Below, piece by piece: positions 38,973 to 49,138 of a stretch of 64,000 nt of DNA (within the stretch, counting starts at the first letter, position 1; each line of letters begins with the position of its first letter). This DNA comes from Thalassobium sp. R2A62 (GTDB taxonomy: Bacteria > Pseudomonadota > Alphaproteobacteria > Rhodobacterales > Rhodobacteraceae): NCBI RefSeq assembly GCF_000161835.1, contig NZ_GG697169.2, positions 1-64,000 of the forward strand. Reading direction: 5' to 3'. Below the pieces are notes generated by a model. It had not been told where the DNA came from. It worked only from the letters and a program-made list of their open reading frames with translations, and searched no databases. A program made the position numbers and the translations under genes.

Positions 38973-40133
38973 TTAGCTGGCGCGCGCAGAAATTGCATCG
39001 GCAAACCGCTCGAACAAGTAGTAGCTGTCTTGCGGGCCGGGGCTGGCTTCTGGGTGGTATTGAACGCTGAACACAGGCCGGTCAGCCATGCGGATACCGC
39101 AGTTTGATCCGTCAAAGAGCGACACATGGGTTTCCAGCACACCATCGGGCAGCGTTTGGCTATCGACGGTAAAGCCGTGGTTCATCGATGTGATCTCGAC
39201 CTTGCCTGTCTCGTTGTCTTTGACAGGGTGGTTCGCTCCGTGGTGGCCGTGGTTCATCTTGATCGTTTTAGCACCCAGAGCGAGGGCTAGCATTTGGTGC
39301 CCCAAGCAGATGCCAAACACGGGGACATCAGAGTTTTCCAAAATCTCTTTGATCATTGGCACAGCATATTCACCTGTCGCGGCGGGATCGCCGGGGCCGT
39401 TCGAGAGGAATACGCCATCTGGGTTCAAGGCCAGCACATCCTCGGATGTTGCTGTCGCAGGCAGGACGGTGACGTCACAACCAGCCGAGGCCAAGCAGCG
39501 CAGGATGTTGCGTTTGGCGCCATAATCAATCGCTACGACCTTGTGACCGGGTGTGTCGCGTTTGGTGTAGCCGTCTGGCCATGCCCACCGCATTTCACCC
39601 CATTTGTAGGATTGTGCGCAGGTGACAGTTTTCGCCAAGTCCAGACCTTCGAGGCCAGAGAATGCGCGGGCCGATGCGACCAGCGCCTCGACGTCAAAAT
39701 TGCCATCGGGGTCGTGGGCTAGTGCGACATGGGGCGCGCCTTGCTGGCGGATCGCACGGGTCAGACGCCGTGTGTCGACGCCACCGATGCAGATGCGGCC
39801 ACGTGCGGCCAACCAATCGGTCAGCTCGCCGGATGCACGCCAGTTCGATGGCTCGGTCGGGTCCCATTTGACGACCATGCCCGCGGCGACTGGATCGCCG
39901 GTTTCGTCATCCTCAGGCGTGATGCCTGTGTTGCCGATATGCGGGAAGGTAAAGGTCACGATTTGCCCCGCATAAGACGGGTCGGTCATGATTTCCTGAT
40001 AGCCCGTCATTGCGGTGTTAAAACACAACTCAGCCTGAGTTTCGCCGGTGGCTCCAAAGCCAAATCCGTAGAATACAGTGCCATCCGCCAAAGCGAGGCA
40101 GGCTGTAGGTTTTTGCGGTTGCGTCATCGACAT
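38973..40133 (-). CDS. carA: Carbamoyl-phosphate synthase small subunit
   Basis: A 386-residue glutaminase subunit that feeds ammonia to CarB for arginine and pyrimidine synthesis. N-terminal domain: CLALADGTVFYGFGFGATGETQAELCFNTAMTGYQEIMTDPSYAGQIV. Class I amidotransferase domain: SNGPGDPAA, nucleophile Cys in VFGICLGHQMLALALG, and the His-Glu pair in VQYHPEASPGPQDSYYLF. Start ATG 40133 or 40127. carB is not in the window. Divergent from the yqeY-like gene. Confidence 0.97.
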   Translation of the reverse strand: MSMTQPQKPTACLALADGTVFYGFGFGATGETQAELCFNTAMTGYQEIMTDPSYAGQIVTFTFPHIGNTGITPEDDETGDPVAAGMVVKWDPTEPSNWRASGELTDWLAARGRICIGGVDTRRLTRAIRQQGAPHVALAHDPDGNFDVEALVASARAFSGLEGLDLAKTVTCAQSYKWGEMRWAWPDGYTKRDTPGHKVVAIDYGAKRNILRCLASAGCDVTVLPATATSEDVLALNPDGVFLSNGPGDPAATGEYAVPMIKEILENSDVPVFGICLGHQMLALALGAKTIKMNHGHHGANHPVKDNETGKVEITSMNHGFTVDSQTLPDGVLETHVSLFDGSNCGIRMADRPVFSVQYHPEASPGPQDSYYLFERFADAISARAS

Positions 40134-40332
40134 ATCAACTGATCCCCCGAGCGGCCAAAGTGTCTGTGCAATAAGGGGGTGGCCGGAGAGGGTCAAGGGC
40201 TCCAAAGCACCTGCGCCGAAATTACCACGTCTGTTTATTGTGGCGGCACGTCGTGGGGGGCTGTGTGTTGTATCGCGCGGCATCCGGGGATAGTGTCAGG
40301 CCTCTGATAGATGCACATGAACGGGGATCATC

Positions 40333-40791
40333 ATGGATTTGCGCACTCGGATTGGAACCAGCCTCAAAGATGCGATGAAAGCCAAAGACGCTGACCGCTT
40401 GTCGACACTGCGGTTGATTAACGCCGCGATCAAGGATCGTGAGATCAATGCCCGTGGCACTGGTGACGAAGTGGTCACAACAGATGCGGATATCCTTGCG
40501 ATTCTGGGCAAGATGGTCAAACAGCGCCAAGAGAGCGCGCGGGCCTATGACGAAGGCGGGCGGCTCGAGTTGGCCGAAAAAGAGCGCACCGAGATTGGTA
40601 TTATCGAAGACTACCTACCCAAACAGTTGAGCGATGACGAAGCAGATGCTGCCGTCTCGGCTGCGATTGCAGAAACCGGTGCCGAAAGCATTCGGGACAT
40701 GGGTAAGGTCATGGGCGTGCTCAAAGGCAAATACACCGGCCAGATGGATTTTGGTCGCGTCGGGCCGATGGTCAAGGCCAAGCTGGGCTAG
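40333..40791 (+). CDS. GatB/YqeY domain-containing protein
   Basis: A 152-residue helical protein (DLRTRIGTSLKDAMKAKDADRLSTLRLINAAIKDREINAR; YLPKQLSDDEADAAVSAAIAETGA; GKVMGVLKGKYTGQMDFGRVGPMVKAKL) matching the YqeY family, related to the tail domain of GatB and thought to act in tRNA-dependent amidation. RBS GGGATCATC precedes ATG. A glycosyltransferase starts 10 bases downstream. Confidence 0.93.
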   Translation: MDLRTRIGTSLKDAMKAKDADRLSTLRLINAAIKDREINARGTGDEVVTTDADILAILGKMVKQRQESARAYDEGGRLELAEKERTEIGIIEDYLPKQLSDDEADAAVSAAIAETGAESIRDMGKVMGVLKGKYTGQMDFGRVGPMVKAKLG

Positions 40792-40801
40792 GGCATTTGG
40801 G

Positions 40802-41629
40802 ATGGCCCAGCCTGCGCTGATCTCGGTTCTGATTTCGACCTACAACACGCCAGAGCGGCTGCAAAAAGTGTTGTGGGGCTATGCCGGTCAGACAGATCGT
40901 CACTTTGAAATTGTGATTGCGGACGACGGGTCGCGAGACGAGGTTGTCGCCGCAAACAAGGCAGCGCTTGTGGCATCAGGGCTGAGCCACCGATATGTTT
41001 GGCATTCTGACACGGGCTTTGCCAAATGGACGATCCTGAACCGTGCCATTGAGGCTGCGACAGGTGATTATCTATTGATGACCGACGGCGATTGCATCCC
41101 TGAGCCGGATTTGATCGCAACCCACCGTGCGCGGGCACGGGTCGGGCACTATTTGTCGGGGTCCTATTGTCGGCTTAGTAATCAGGTCAGTCAGGCCATC
41201 ACCCAAAATCACGTGGCGGCTGCGCAGATTTTCACGCCCAAAGGCTTGCGGGAGTTGGGGCCGGTTTCAGGGTCTGTCGCACGTAAGCTGGGGGCAAAGG
41301 AATGGGGCGTCGCGTCTATTCTGGATCATCTTCTTAGGGTGTCGCCTACGTTTAACGGCAACAATTCATCTGCTTGGAAATCCGACGTTCTAAAGATCAA
41401 CGGGTTTGATGAACGTATCGGCTATGGCGGTGGTGATCGCGAGTTTGGCTACCGTCTGCGGCATGCAGGGGTGCGACCGCACCGGATCCGGTATAGCGCG
41501 CGTATGCTGCATCTGGATCACCCGCGTGGCTACGCGGATCCAGAGATCATCGCAAAGAACCGTGCATTGATTGAACAGACCCAGCGTGATCGGGTCACTG
41601 CGACAGCCTACGGGTTGCGCGACGCATAA
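40802..41629 (+). CDS. Family 2 glycosyltransferase (GT-A fold)
   Basis: A 275-residue soluble glycosyltransferase: ISVLISTYNTPERLQKVLWGYAGQ, IVIADDGSRDEV, the DxD-type MTDGDCIPEPDLI, and a C-terminal FDERIGYGGGDREFGYRLRHAG that resembles the acceptor/metal segment of GalNAc-T-like enzymes. The acceptor is unknown. ATG 40802 is fixed by the fold start; the frame is open into yqeY. It overlaps DUF2244 tail-to-tail. Confidence 0.88.
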   Translation: MAQPALISVLISTYNTPERLQKVLWGYAGQTDRHFEIVIADDGSRDEVVAANKAALVASGLSHRYVWHSDTGFAKWTILNRAIEAATGDYLLMTDGDCIPEPDLIATHRARARVGHYLSGSYCRLSNQVSQAITQNHVAAAQIFTPKGLRELGPVSGSVARKLGAKEWGVASILDHLLRVSPTFNGNNSSAWKSDVLKINGFDERIGYGGGDREFGYRLRHAGVRPHRIRYSARMLHLDHPRGYADPEIIAKNRALIEQTQRDRVTATAYGLRDA

Positions 41630-42159
41630 GAGCGGACGGCGACCAACACCTGCTGCAATTCCCCAAACAAGGTTTCGCGTTCTTCGACCGTTAGGAACGC
41701 GCCCAGTTCGACCTCGCGGTCGTTGCCTCGCAGTGTGATGTAATTTTCAACTGGCCCGTCGGTGGGGTGGAGTTGCAAGTCCACCCAATACGGATTGGCG
41801 TCCCAGTTTTGATCAGAGCCGCGGGGGTTTTGACGGGTGAGCTGAACGAGCTCGCGACGCAGAACCAATTGTTCGAGGATTGACCCGTCGTTGTAGCTGC
41901 GCTGGATCGCCCACCATACTCCGCCCACTGTCAGCACGATAAACGGAAGCAGCCCCCACAAGATCGGTGAGCCAAGCATCGCAATCAATGGCAGGGCGAT
42001 AATTGCACAGGTGATCGCGATAAAGGTCGCAAAGCCGCGTTTGGGCAAGGACCGATAGGGCCAAAGGTGTAGTTCGGCGATGATGCCGTCGCCGGATGCA
42101 GAAACGGCCCCGGAATTCTCCGAGGCCGTATCAATCTGTTTTACCCATTCATAAGGCAT
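41608..42159 (-). CDS. DUF2244 membrane protein
   Basis: A 183-residue protein with two adjacent membrane helices (FATFIAITCAIIALPLIAML and ILWGLLPFIVLTVGGVWWAI) followed by a cytosolic domain (LEQLVLRRELVQLTRQNPRG; DANPYWVDLQLHPTDGPVENYITLRGNDREVELGAFLTVEERETL), the DUF2244 layout. It lies 18 bases past the ctaD stop on the same strand, a common partner in Rhodobacteraceae, so a link to cytochrome oxidase is likely but unproven. Confidence 0.85.
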   Translation of the reverse strand: MPYEWVKQIDTASENSGAVSASGDGIIAELHLWPYRSLPKRGFATFIAITCAIIALPLIAMLGSPILWGLLPFIVLTVGGVWWAIQRSYNDGSILEQLVLRRELVQLTRQNPRGSDQNWDANPYWVDLQLHPTDGPVENYITLRGNDREVELGAFLTVEERETLFGELQQVLVAVRSYASRNP

Positions 42160-42177
42160 TGAGAGATGCGCGTACCC

Positions 42178-43851
42178 TTAGTGGGCGTGCGGTTTGTCCC
42201 AGTCTTCCTGCTTGGGCAGGGTTTCGAATGTGTGCTCTGGGGGAGGGGACGGCAATGTCCACTCGAGCGTATCCGCATACTCGTTCCATGGGTTCGGCTC
42301 GGTCACACGGCGACCGGCGAACAATGTGTAGAACAGCACGCCGATAAAGAACACGAACGATGCAAAGGACAAGAACGCACCCCAGCTGGAGATATAGTTC
42401 CAATATGCGAACGCTTCTGGGTAGTCGATGTAGCGGCGTGGCATACCTTGGCGACCCAAGAAGTGCTGTGGGAAGAAGGTGATGTTGGCACCGATGAACA
42501 TCATCCAGAAGTGCAGTTTACCTGCCCATTCAGGATACATGCGGCCCGACATTTTCGGCAGATAGAAATAAACACCTGCAAAGATCGAGAACACAGCACC
42601 CAGCGACATCACGTAGTGGAAGTGCGCAACCACATAGTATGTGTCGTGATAGACGCGGTCGACGCCAGCCTGCGACAGAACGATGCCGGTCACACCACCA
42701 ACGGTGAAGAGGAACAAGAAGCCGAATGCCCAGAGCATCGGTGTCTTGAACTCGACCGAACCGCCCCACATCGTGGCAATCCAACTGAAGATCTTGACCC
42801 CCGTGGGCACCGCAATGACCATCGTCGCCAGCATAAAGTAGGACTGCTGGTTCAGTGTCATGCCGACTGTGTACATGTGGTGCGCCCACACGACAAAGCC
42901 CAGCGCGCCAATTGCAACCATCGCGTAGACCATTGGCAGGTAGCCAAAGATCGGTTTGCGAGAGAACGTCGCGATAACGTGGCTGATGATACCAAAGCCC
43001 GGCACGATGATGATGTAGACCTCTGGGTGACCAAAGAACCACAAGATGTGCTGGTACAGGATCGGGTCGCCGCCGCCCTCTGGCTGGAAGAACGTTGTGC
43101 CAAAGTTACGGTCGGTAAGGAGCATGGTGATCGCACCTGCAAGCACTGGCAGTGCCAAGAGGATCAGCCAAGCTGTGACAAAGATCGACCAAGAGAACAG
43201 CGGTACCTTGTGCAGGGTCATCCCTGGTGCGCGCATGTTCAGGAAGGTTGTGATCATGTTGATCGCACCCAAGATCGAAGAGGCACCCGAGACGTGGACC
43301 GCAAAGATCGCGAGGTCCATCGACATGCCAGCCTCAGATGTCGAGAGCGGCGGATAGAGAACCCAACCCACGCCCGAACCAAGCTGGCCGTTGCCACCTG
43401 GTGAAAGCATCGAAGCAACACCCAGCGACGTACCTGCAAAATACATCCAGAACGACAAGTTGTTCATGCGAGGGAACGCCATGTCCGGCGCGCCGATCTG
43501 CAGCGGCATAAAGTAGTTGCCGAAACCGCCGAATAGGGCCGGAATAACTACAAAGAACATCATCAGGACACCGTGATAGGTGATCATAACGTTCCAGAGG
43601 TGGCCGTTTGGCGTACAGGTTGCAGCGCTATCTGCGATAAAACGTGCACCTTCGAGGCACATGTACTGAACCTGCGGCTCCATAAGCTCGAGGCGCATGT
43701 AAACAGTGAAGAGAACGGAGACGAAACCTACGGCACCTGCGGTGAACAGGTAGAGGATCCCGATGTCTTTGTGATTTGTGGACATGACCCAGCGCGTGAA
43801 AAAGTTGCGCTGATCTTCGTGCTCATGGCCGTGGATGGCGGCGTCTGCCAT
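42178..43851 (-). CDS. ctaD: Cytochrome c oxidase subunit I, aa3 type
   Basis: A 557-residue, 12-helix haem-copper oxidase subunit that reduces O2 and pumps protons. Seen: [17 protein letters not shown], low-spin haem His in [11 protein letters not shown], Cu-B/Tyr crosslink segment [21 protein letters not shown] with HH in [12 protein letters not shown], and [20 protein letters not shown] with the high- and low-spin haem His residues. Start ATG 43851. Other subunits are outside the window. The 345-base gap upstream is described with the tandem repeat. Confidence 0.98.
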   Translation of the reverse strand: MADAAIHGHEHEDQRNFFTRWVMSTNHKDIGILYLFTAGAVGFVSVLFTVYMRLELMEPQVQYMCLEGARFIADSAATCTPNGHLWNVMITYHGVLMMFFVVIPALFGGFGNYFMPLQIGAPDMAFPRMNNLSFWMYFAGTSLGVASMLSPGGNGQLGSGVGWVLYPPLSTSEAGMSMDLAIFAVHVSGASSILGAINMITTFLNMRAPGMTLHKVPLFSWSIFVTAWLILLALPVLAGAITMLLTDRNFGTTFFQPEGGGDPILYQHILWFFGHPEVYIIIVPGFGIISHVIATFSRKPIFGYLPMVYAMVAIGALGFVVWAHHMYTVGMTLNQQSYFMLATMVIAVPTGVKIFSWIATMWGGSVEFKTPMLWAFGFLFLFTVGGVTGIVLSQAGVDRVYHDTYYVVAHFHYVMSLGAVFSIFAGVYFYLPKMSGRMYPEWAGKLHFWMMFIGANITFFPQHFLGRQGMPRRYIDYPEAFAYWNYISSWGAFLSFASFVFFIGVLFYTLFAGRRVTEPNPWNEYADTLEWTLPSPPPEHTFETLPKQEDWDKPHAH

Positions 43852-44015
43852 AGGGCTCTCCCATTTATCTTGGCTACAGACCAACGAAGGACGAGTCGGA
43901 TGTCCCCATCGGCTTTTACGGCGTTCTAATCGCCCTTGCCGCGATGGGCAATAAAGGATGCAGTATTTGGGGTGGGTTAATTTGGCGCAGGCAACAGAGG
44001 CTGTGTTGCTTAATT

Positions 44016-44051
44016 CCTGACCATTTAGAGAAACCTGACCATTTAGAGAAA
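44016..44051. repeat. Perfect tandem duplication of an 18-bp unit
   Basis: CCTGACCATTTAGAGAAA occurs twice head to tail, at 44016-44033 and 44034-44051. It lies in the non-coding gap (43852-44196) between ctaD and a decayed gene; nothing else is recognised there. It may be a slipped-strand duplication or a doubled regulator site. Confidence 0.85.
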
Positions 44052-44196
44052 ATTGTCCGAGGTCCTCGAGGTTTTCACACTTTTCTCAGGCGCCAGTCAC
44101 AGCATTTCGTGATTACTTTAGGACAACGCCGCCGGTGGGGTGCGCGATGTGGAAGACAGATCCAGACCTACTGGACCGCATCTGATGGGGGTCACA

Positions 44197-44600
44197 ATGA
44201 AACGGATTGACGTCGAGGCACGGGCTGACGTGCTTTTGGACAAGAGCGATTTTGCTGGGCTCCGGGGTCTGCTGCGTGGGGCTGCGTATCATGTACCAGC
44301 CGAGTATTTGAATGCTCCGTTTGGTATGGACGAGGCACTGGGCCGTCTTTTTGACCCGCTGGCGCCCGAGTGTGACCGCGGCATCGGGTGTTTGACCCGC
44401 CTATGCGGAATGCCCGATATCATTTGAGCCGGATTGGTGGCGATACGCGCCTGCGGGTTCTGGAAATGGGCGACGATGCGACAGGTCGTGCGGATGTCTG
44501 GGCGCATCTAGGTGAAACGTTTGCCGTAGCGTCGGTTTCAGCTGGCCAAGACCGTGCGGCGACAATGGTTCAGAGCCGGAACCTAGTGGTAGGTTTGTAA
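44197..44600 (+). pseudogene. Small hypothetical gene with one-base deletion
   Basis: ATG 44197 (or 44185) opens MKRIDVEARADVLLDKSDFA and runs to RGIG, then ends falsely at 44427. In another frame from 44388 the sequence continues naturally as VFDPPMRNARYHLSRIGGDT through ADVWAHLGETFAVASVSA to a TAA at 44600. The junction ATC-GG-GTG-TTT at 44383-44393 fits loss of a single base. I do not recognise the family. It is convergent with the decayed regulator next door, so the locus may have decayed as a pair. Confidence 0.5.
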
Positions 44601-45692
44601 AAGACCGAAGCAGACGTGTTTGTTTTGCGTGCCGGTGCTAATGATTTGTTGGGGCATGGGCGGCTTGCACGGGTTCTGGGAAACGTTGATCCAGGCGCTG
44701 GTGTCGCAATTGATGCACCAGCGCATGGCGCGGCTGCGGGCAAAGCTCTCGAGTTTGAGCTGGTGCATCAAGCCGATGCCAGCCACCAGCAAACGGTGAT
44801 CTTCGATTTCGTTGACAGGCAAGCCTTTGGTGTGGGCGATGGCATCGCTGGCAATGGTGCGGCCAACTGTTTTAACAATCTCGGACACTGCGGCGCCGTC
44901 GCCATGCAAGAAATCACGCACCGAACCTGAGAATTGCCGTGTCCAGAGGATGACCCGCGATGTGGCGTCAATAAAGTCAGCGTCAAGGATCACTTCGTCA
45001 TCGAGCACCCGCAGGCTGCCGGTCACACAATAGTCGACGGCTAGGTTGTCGCGGACATCCTTCAAGACAAAGGGCTGTTTCGCGATCTCACGCGCTGACA
45101 AATGCGAAATCACTGCGATCAGATTCGAGCGAGACAACGCCCGACATGTTTCTTCGGCCAATCAGTCGCCCAAGACCTGATGGTCTGGGCTGCCCATGAT
45201 GATCTTGAAAGGGAGGATCGAGATCGACGGCAGGATCGCCTTGGTGATGGGCTGAAAGCTGGCCCCATAAAGGGAATAGATTTGTCTAGGATTGTTGCGG
45301 ATGCTGTCGGTCCATTCGACATATCCCTTTTCGCGCAGGTTCAGCCCCTCGAGGAATTCACCACGCCCCGGTTCGCCGACAAAGTGTACATGTTCTAGTT
45401 GCAACGCGATTTCGGAATTGGTTGACGCAATCAGGCAGCTGAATGCGTCTTCGCCCATTGCCTTTTTAATGTCGGCCAAGGCGCGGCGCAGGCTCTGGCG
45501 TCCGGTATCATAGTCCGAGCGGTCCCAAAGTGTTTCCTGAAGAAACGAGCATGTCCGACGCCCAAAAGGCGCCGTCGCCAATAGGGCGAACAACGCTTTG
45601 TGCTTTGTTCCCGTAATTTCAAAACCTGTCCCATCGATCCCGTGGACAGTGCAGGCCCCAAAGAGGCTGATCTCTAGTCGTTTTTTAGTCAC
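44583..45692 (-). pseudogene. SARP-like/TolB-like transcriptional regulator with in-frame TGA
   Basis: ATG 45692 starts a SARP/OmpR-type DNA-binding domain (RLEISLFGACTVHGIDGTGFEI; FGRRTCSFLQETLWDRSDYDTGRQSLRRALADIKKAMG). After ISILPFKII the frame meets TGA at 45162-45164 (QVLGD-stop-LAEETC), most easily TGG to TGA, then resumes in frame with a TolB-like domain (RALSRSNLIAVISHLSAREI; DYCVTGSLRVLDDEVILDADFIDATSRVILWTRQF). Near residue 300 the sequence stops resembling a TPR domain and ends at 44583, so the 3' end is also damaged. Two lesions argue for a true pseudogene. Confidence 0.65.
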
Positions 45693-45809
45693 GTTTTTCC
45701 AAGTCCCTTGCGGGTCTGTTATGAGCGTAACCTTGCCTATCCCCTTTATCCAAGGGACTTCACATTTTTTTCACGCGAGTTGCCCGAATTACTCCCTTAG
45801 GTTGTCGGT

Positions 45810-46019
45810 ATGACATACCAAAAGGACATACCGAACGTGGCAAACGCTCAGCCGACCTGTGACCTTGTTGATTTCTACAATCGCTGGCCCAGCTCGCGCG
45901 GCTCAGCTCTGAGCATTTTGGATCGCTCTGATCTAAAGGCAGACGAGCGGGACGTGCTGTCGTGGTTGATGCATCTTGCTGACCGCATCGGACCAGAGGA
46001 TCTTCGCGGGTCCGACTAG
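45810..46019 (+). CDS. Small hypothetical protein convergent with lipB
   Basis: A 69-residue acidic soluble protein (CDLVDFYNRWPSSRGSALSILDRSDLKADERDVLSWLMHLADRIGPEDL) with no signal or membrane segment. Codon pattern matches the core genes. Its stop abuts the lipB stop exactly. No family is recognised; a compact helical, possibly DNA-associated, protein is a guess. Confidence 0.55.
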   Translation: MTYQKDIPNVANAQPTCDLVDFYNRWPSSRGSALSILDRSDLKADERDVLSWLMHLADRIGPEDLRGSD

Positions 46020-46694
46020 TTAATCAATCTGGCGGGCCAGAGGCCCGTTGGAAAATTGCATATCAAACGTACGGCGCAGCGCGAGATCAAGATCGTCCAT
46101 TGTTACGGGCAGGCCGAGATCGACCAATGACGTCACGCCGTGCTGCGAGATACCGCATGGCACGATGCCGTCGAAATGCGACAGGTCCGGTTCGAGATTG
46201 ATGCTGAGGCCATGAAAGCTGACCCATTTGCGCAAGCGGATGCCCAACGCGGCGATCTTGTCTTCGTGCGGGGTGCCATCGGGCGAGAGCGGTTTGTCAT
46301 TGCGGGCGACCCAGACGCCGACCCGTCCATCGCGCCGTTCCCCTGTGACATTGAATTCGGTAAGGGTGGCGATGATCCAATCTTCGATCGCTTGGACAAA
46401 TTTGCGCACATCCCGCCCACGCGCGCCGACATCCAACAGAACATAGGCGACCCGCTGGCCGGGACCGTGATAGGTGTATTGCCCACCTCGCGCGCTCTCG
46501 AAGACGGGAAAGCGATCGGGGTCGACCAGATCGACAGGCTTGGCGCTGGTTCCAGCGGTATAGAGCGGTGGATGTTCGACCAACCAAATCGCCTCGTCCG
46601 CGGTTCCTGCGCGGATCGCGGCGGCACGGGTTTCCATCCATGCGACGGCGTCGTCGTATTCTGTCAGCCCGACGCTGGTAATCCATTCAACCAT
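46020..46694 (-). CDS. lipB: Octanoyltransferase (lipoyl synthesis)
   Basis: A 224-residue enzyme that moves octanoyl from ACP to lipoyl domains of 2-oxoacid dehydrogenases and GcvH. Motifs: [34 protein letters not shown], catalytic Lys in [23 protein letters not shown] and nucleophile Cys in [16 protein letters not shown]. It lies 5 bases downstream of the LytTR gene, so they are probably cotranscribed. Confidence 0.96.
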   Translation of the reverse strand: MVEWITSVGLTEYDDAVAWMETRAAAIRAGTADEAIWLVEHPPLYTAGTSAKPVDLVDPDRFPVFESARGGQYTYHGPGQRVAYVLLDVGARGRDVRKFVQAIEDWIIATLTEFNVTGERRDGRVGVWVARNDKPLSPDGTPHEDKIAALGIRLRKWVSFHGLSINLEPDLSHFDGIVPCGISQHGVTSLVDLGLPVTMDDLDLALRRTFDMQFSNGPLARQID

Positions 46695-46699
46695 TTTGC

Positions 46700-47455
46700 T
46701 TAACCTTTGCCCTTGGGCAACAGGCCCGCATCACGTACGGCGGGTATATAAGTGCGGCTGACGGGAATGACAGTGCCGTCGGACATGGTCAATTCGGCAC
46801 GGTCGCCAGTGCGGCTTGCTGATGTGACTTGGGACAACGCAACCCAATGGGATCGATGAACCTGCAATCCTGTCGTTGCCCCGACTTCGCGCATCGCATC
46901 GCTGAGACGCATCAAGATCAGCTCGGACCCTTTGGTCGTGCGAATATCTGTATAGTGGTCTTGGACAGAGAGGCTGATAATGGCGCCGCGTTTGTCAAAG
47001 GGCAGGCGGTCCAGAAGTGGAACGGTGTCATCGTCAGACATCGTCTTGCGTTTAAAGACGTGGAAAATCACGACAACAATGCCGGACACCACGGTCGCAT
47101 TTACCAAGATCAACAGCGCATAGCCAATCTGGTCTGGCCAAATGCCGTAGACGATCCCGTTCAATAAAAAGAGCCATACTGACACCATGATCCCGTCGAG
47201 GACGGCCAAACAAGTGAGGGCGACCCAGATTGGTCGGCCAAGCCGCCAAGGTTCTGTCAATACAGACATCAAGACACCGATCTTGAACGTGCCAAACACG
47301 ATCGCCATCCAATAGAGACAGCGCGGCAACAGCGACAGGTTCTGGTCAGTCCCAAACGGTCCCGCCAACCCAAGCGCCAATGACACGCCCAAAAGGGTCA
47401 CCCAAGCACGCGGGTCGCTAAGAACACCCCGCATTTCACGAAGCGCGTGTTGCAT
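46700..47455 (-). CDS. Membrane-anchored LytTR-domain regulator
   Basis: About 251 residues from ATG 47455 (the frame is open to 47548). Four membrane helices ([84 protein letters not shown]) precede a LytTR DNA-binding domain ([75 protein letters not shown]). Signal unknown. Upstream of lipB and divergent from the DUF2306-like gene. Confidence 0.87.
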   Translation of the reverse strand: MQHALREMRGVLSDPRAWVTLLGVSLALGLAGPFGTDQNLSLLPRCLYWMAIVFGTFKIGVLMSVLTEPWRLGRPIWVALTCLAVLDGIMVSVWLFLLNGIVYGIWPDQIGYALLILVNATVVSGIVVVIFHVFKRKTMSDDDTVPLLDRLPFDKRGAIISLSVQDHYTDIRTTKGSELILMRLSDAMREVGATTGLQVHRSHWVALSQVTSASRTGDRAELTMSDGTVIPVSRTYIPAVRDAGLLPKGKG

Positions 47456-47561
47456 TTGGCCGGTACTCACGAAGCTCTCCTGCAAATTGCGTATCCGGAA
47501 TTGCGGAACGCTAAGGGTTTGGGTGGTGTTGCTAACACGACCAGACAAAAGGAAAAACCCT

Positions 47562-48056
47562 ATGACACTTGATCCGCTCTTTGCCGCACCACCCGTTGTT
47601 CAGTTTCACGTGGCTGTTGCCATGATCAGCCTATTGATTGGGCCCATTGCCATTTTCCCGCGTCGCCGCAAACGGCTGCATAAGACGGTTGGTTACTTCT
47701 GGGTGCTGGCCATGGTCGCGACGGCGCTGTCGTCGTTCTTTATTCATAGCTTTGATGTTTTGTGGGGGCTGAGCCCGATCCACTTTTTTGCGTTCCTGAC
47801 GCTGTATTCGGTGACGATGGGCATTTGGCACATCACCCAAGGCAACGTCGCTGCACACCGCAACCACATGGTCGGGCTCTACGGGCAGGGGCTTTTGATC
47901 GCTGGATTGGCCAACTTTTTGCCGGGCCGGACAACCAACCGTGTGTTCTTTGAAAGCAGCCCCGAGCTTGGCTATGTAATGATCGCGCTGGGCGGGATTT
48001 GCATCGTCACTTGGATGTCGCGGGGCGGTGTACGCCGGACACCGGTGGCCGCGTGA
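47562..48056 (+). CDS. DUF2306-like membrane protein
   Basis: A 164-residue protein with four membrane helices. Conserved His and Arg at helix ends (VQFHVAVAMISLLIGPIAIF; RLHKTVGYFWVLAMVATALSSFFIH; PIHFFAFLTLYSV; AAHRNHMVGLYGQGLLIAGL) fit DUF2306, a small transmembrane family possibly binding haem. Start ATG 47562 follows AAAAGGAAAAACC. It is the last core gene before tRNA-Leu. Confidence 0.78.
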   Translation: MTLDPLFAAPPVVQFHVAVAMISLLIGPIAIFPRRRKRLHKTVGYFWVLAMVATALSSFFIHSFDVLWGLSPIHFFAFLTLYSVTMGIWHITQGNVAAHRNHMVGLYGQGLLIAGLANFLPGRTTNRVFFESSPELGYVMIALGGICIVTWMSRGGVRRTPVAA

Positions 48057-48118
48057 TTTTGGCTCTTGGCAACCCAAATCCGCTGGTCTATACGCCCCCT
48101 TGTCCTACCAGACTACGT

Positions 48119-48205
48119 GCGGTCGTGGCGGAATTGGTAGACGCGCAGCGTTGAGGTCGCTGTGGGGTAACACCCGTGGAAGTTCGAGTCTTCTCGACCG
48201 CACCA
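48119..48205 (+). tRNA. tRNA-Leu (anticodon GAG)
   Basis: Acceptor arm GCGGTCG pairs with CGACCGC before ACCA. The anticodon stem CAGCG/CGCTG holds the loop TTGAGGT (GAG). The long variable arm (GTGGGGTAACACCC) marks a class II tRNA; GTTCGAGTC is the T-arm. CCA is encoded. Its last 20 bases are the left attachment site of the island. Confidence 0.96.
48186..48205 (+). repeat. attL: tRNA 3'-end core
   Basis: GAGTCTTCTCGACCGCACCA, the T-arm/acceptor end of tRNA-Leu, is repeated exactly at 61576-61595. The flanks differ on both sides, as expected for site-specific integration. Confidence 0.88.
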
Positions 48206-48247
48206 TACTTATTCCAGTTTCACCTTTAGATTCTGGAGTTTAGACAA

Positions 48248-49111
48248 ATGGCCCTTCTCAGCGAAATCTACCGCGAATATCTCGACCTCAAAGAGATCAA
48301 TCCAAAGCCCTCAGAGCAGTCTGTAAGGCGACTCATAGAGGTAGCTGGTGATTTACCTGTGGATCAGTACGCCAGAAGCCATGCTAAAGCGTTCCTAGCG
48401 TCCTACAGTGAGCAGAAAACCAGCACCCGTAGAAGAAGGCTCCAGTGTCTTTCGTCTATCCTGAACTTTGCTTATTGGGAGTACGACATAGACAAGAGTA
48501 ACCCGTTCTCAAGGGTCATTATCAAGGGTGAAGGTAAGGATGCGACCTCAAGGGAACCGTTCTCTGTGGTTGAACTCAAGAAGCTGTACAGCGCCTCTCT
48601 AGCCTATGGTCAGCTACGCTTGATACTACCTATACTTGGTGAAACTGGTTGTCGCTTGTCTGAGGTTCTTGGCCTCATGAAACAGGATGTAATCCACACT
48701 GAGGACTTACTGGTTATTAATATCAGAGAGAATGATTGCAGGGGTCTCAAGACTGAGAATAGCAAGAGGTCGCTACCTGTCGTGTCTGATAGTGCCACAA
48801 AAGCCCTACAGAAGTTACTAGAGGCTCAGAGCGACAGTCCTTACCTGTTCCGGCGTTATGCTTCTTGTGGCTACCTGAACAGTGCAACGGCCTCAGCAAC
48901 GTTCTTTAAACACCTCAAGCAGCCCTTTGACGGTAAGACCACCCACAGCCTAAGACATGGCTTCAGGGACCGCCTGAGAGACTGTGACGTGCCTTTAGAA
49001 GCTATAGATCAGGTTGGTGGATGGTCTAGTGTAGGAGGCGTAGGAACCAACTACGGTAAAGGCTACAGTCTGCCTAAACTCGCTGATTACCTACGCAGGA
49101 TAGCTATTTAA
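48248..49111 (+). CDS. Tyrosine recombinase (phage-type integrase)
   Basis: A 287-residue integrase 43 bases after the tRNA. The N-terminal SAM-like core-binding domain is helical (PKPSEQSVRRLIEVAGDLPVDQYARSHAKAFLASY); the catalytic domain shows Arg in GETGCRLSEVLGL, His-x-x-Arg in THSLRHGFRDRLRD and the nucleophile Tyr in GGVGTNYGKGYS. It should catalyse integration and excision at the tRNA end. All catalytic residues appear intact. A diverged copy of its last 13 codons lies at 52568-52606. Confidence 0.93.
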   Translation: MALLSEIYREYLDLKEINPKPSEQSVRRLIEVAGDLPVDQYARSHAKAFLASYSEQKTSTRRRRLQCLSSILNFAYWEYDIDKSNPFSRVIIKGEGKDATSREPFSVVELKKLYSASLAYGQLRLILPILGETGCRLSEVLGLMKQDVIHTEDLLVINIRENDCRGLKTENSKRSLPVVSDSATKALQKLLEAQSDSPYLFRRYASCGYLNSATASATFFKHLKQPFDGKTTHSLRHGFRDRLRDCDVPLEAIDQVGGWSSVGGVGTNYGKGYSLPKLADYLRRIAI

Positions 49112-49138
49112 TCGGAGTCGGTGGGATGTTAGCATCTA

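Noticed and set aside
42166-43404. 412-codon plus-strand ORF opposite ctaD
   Set aside because: Antisense to an intact CtaD and full of Arg, His and Asp with no domain pattern.
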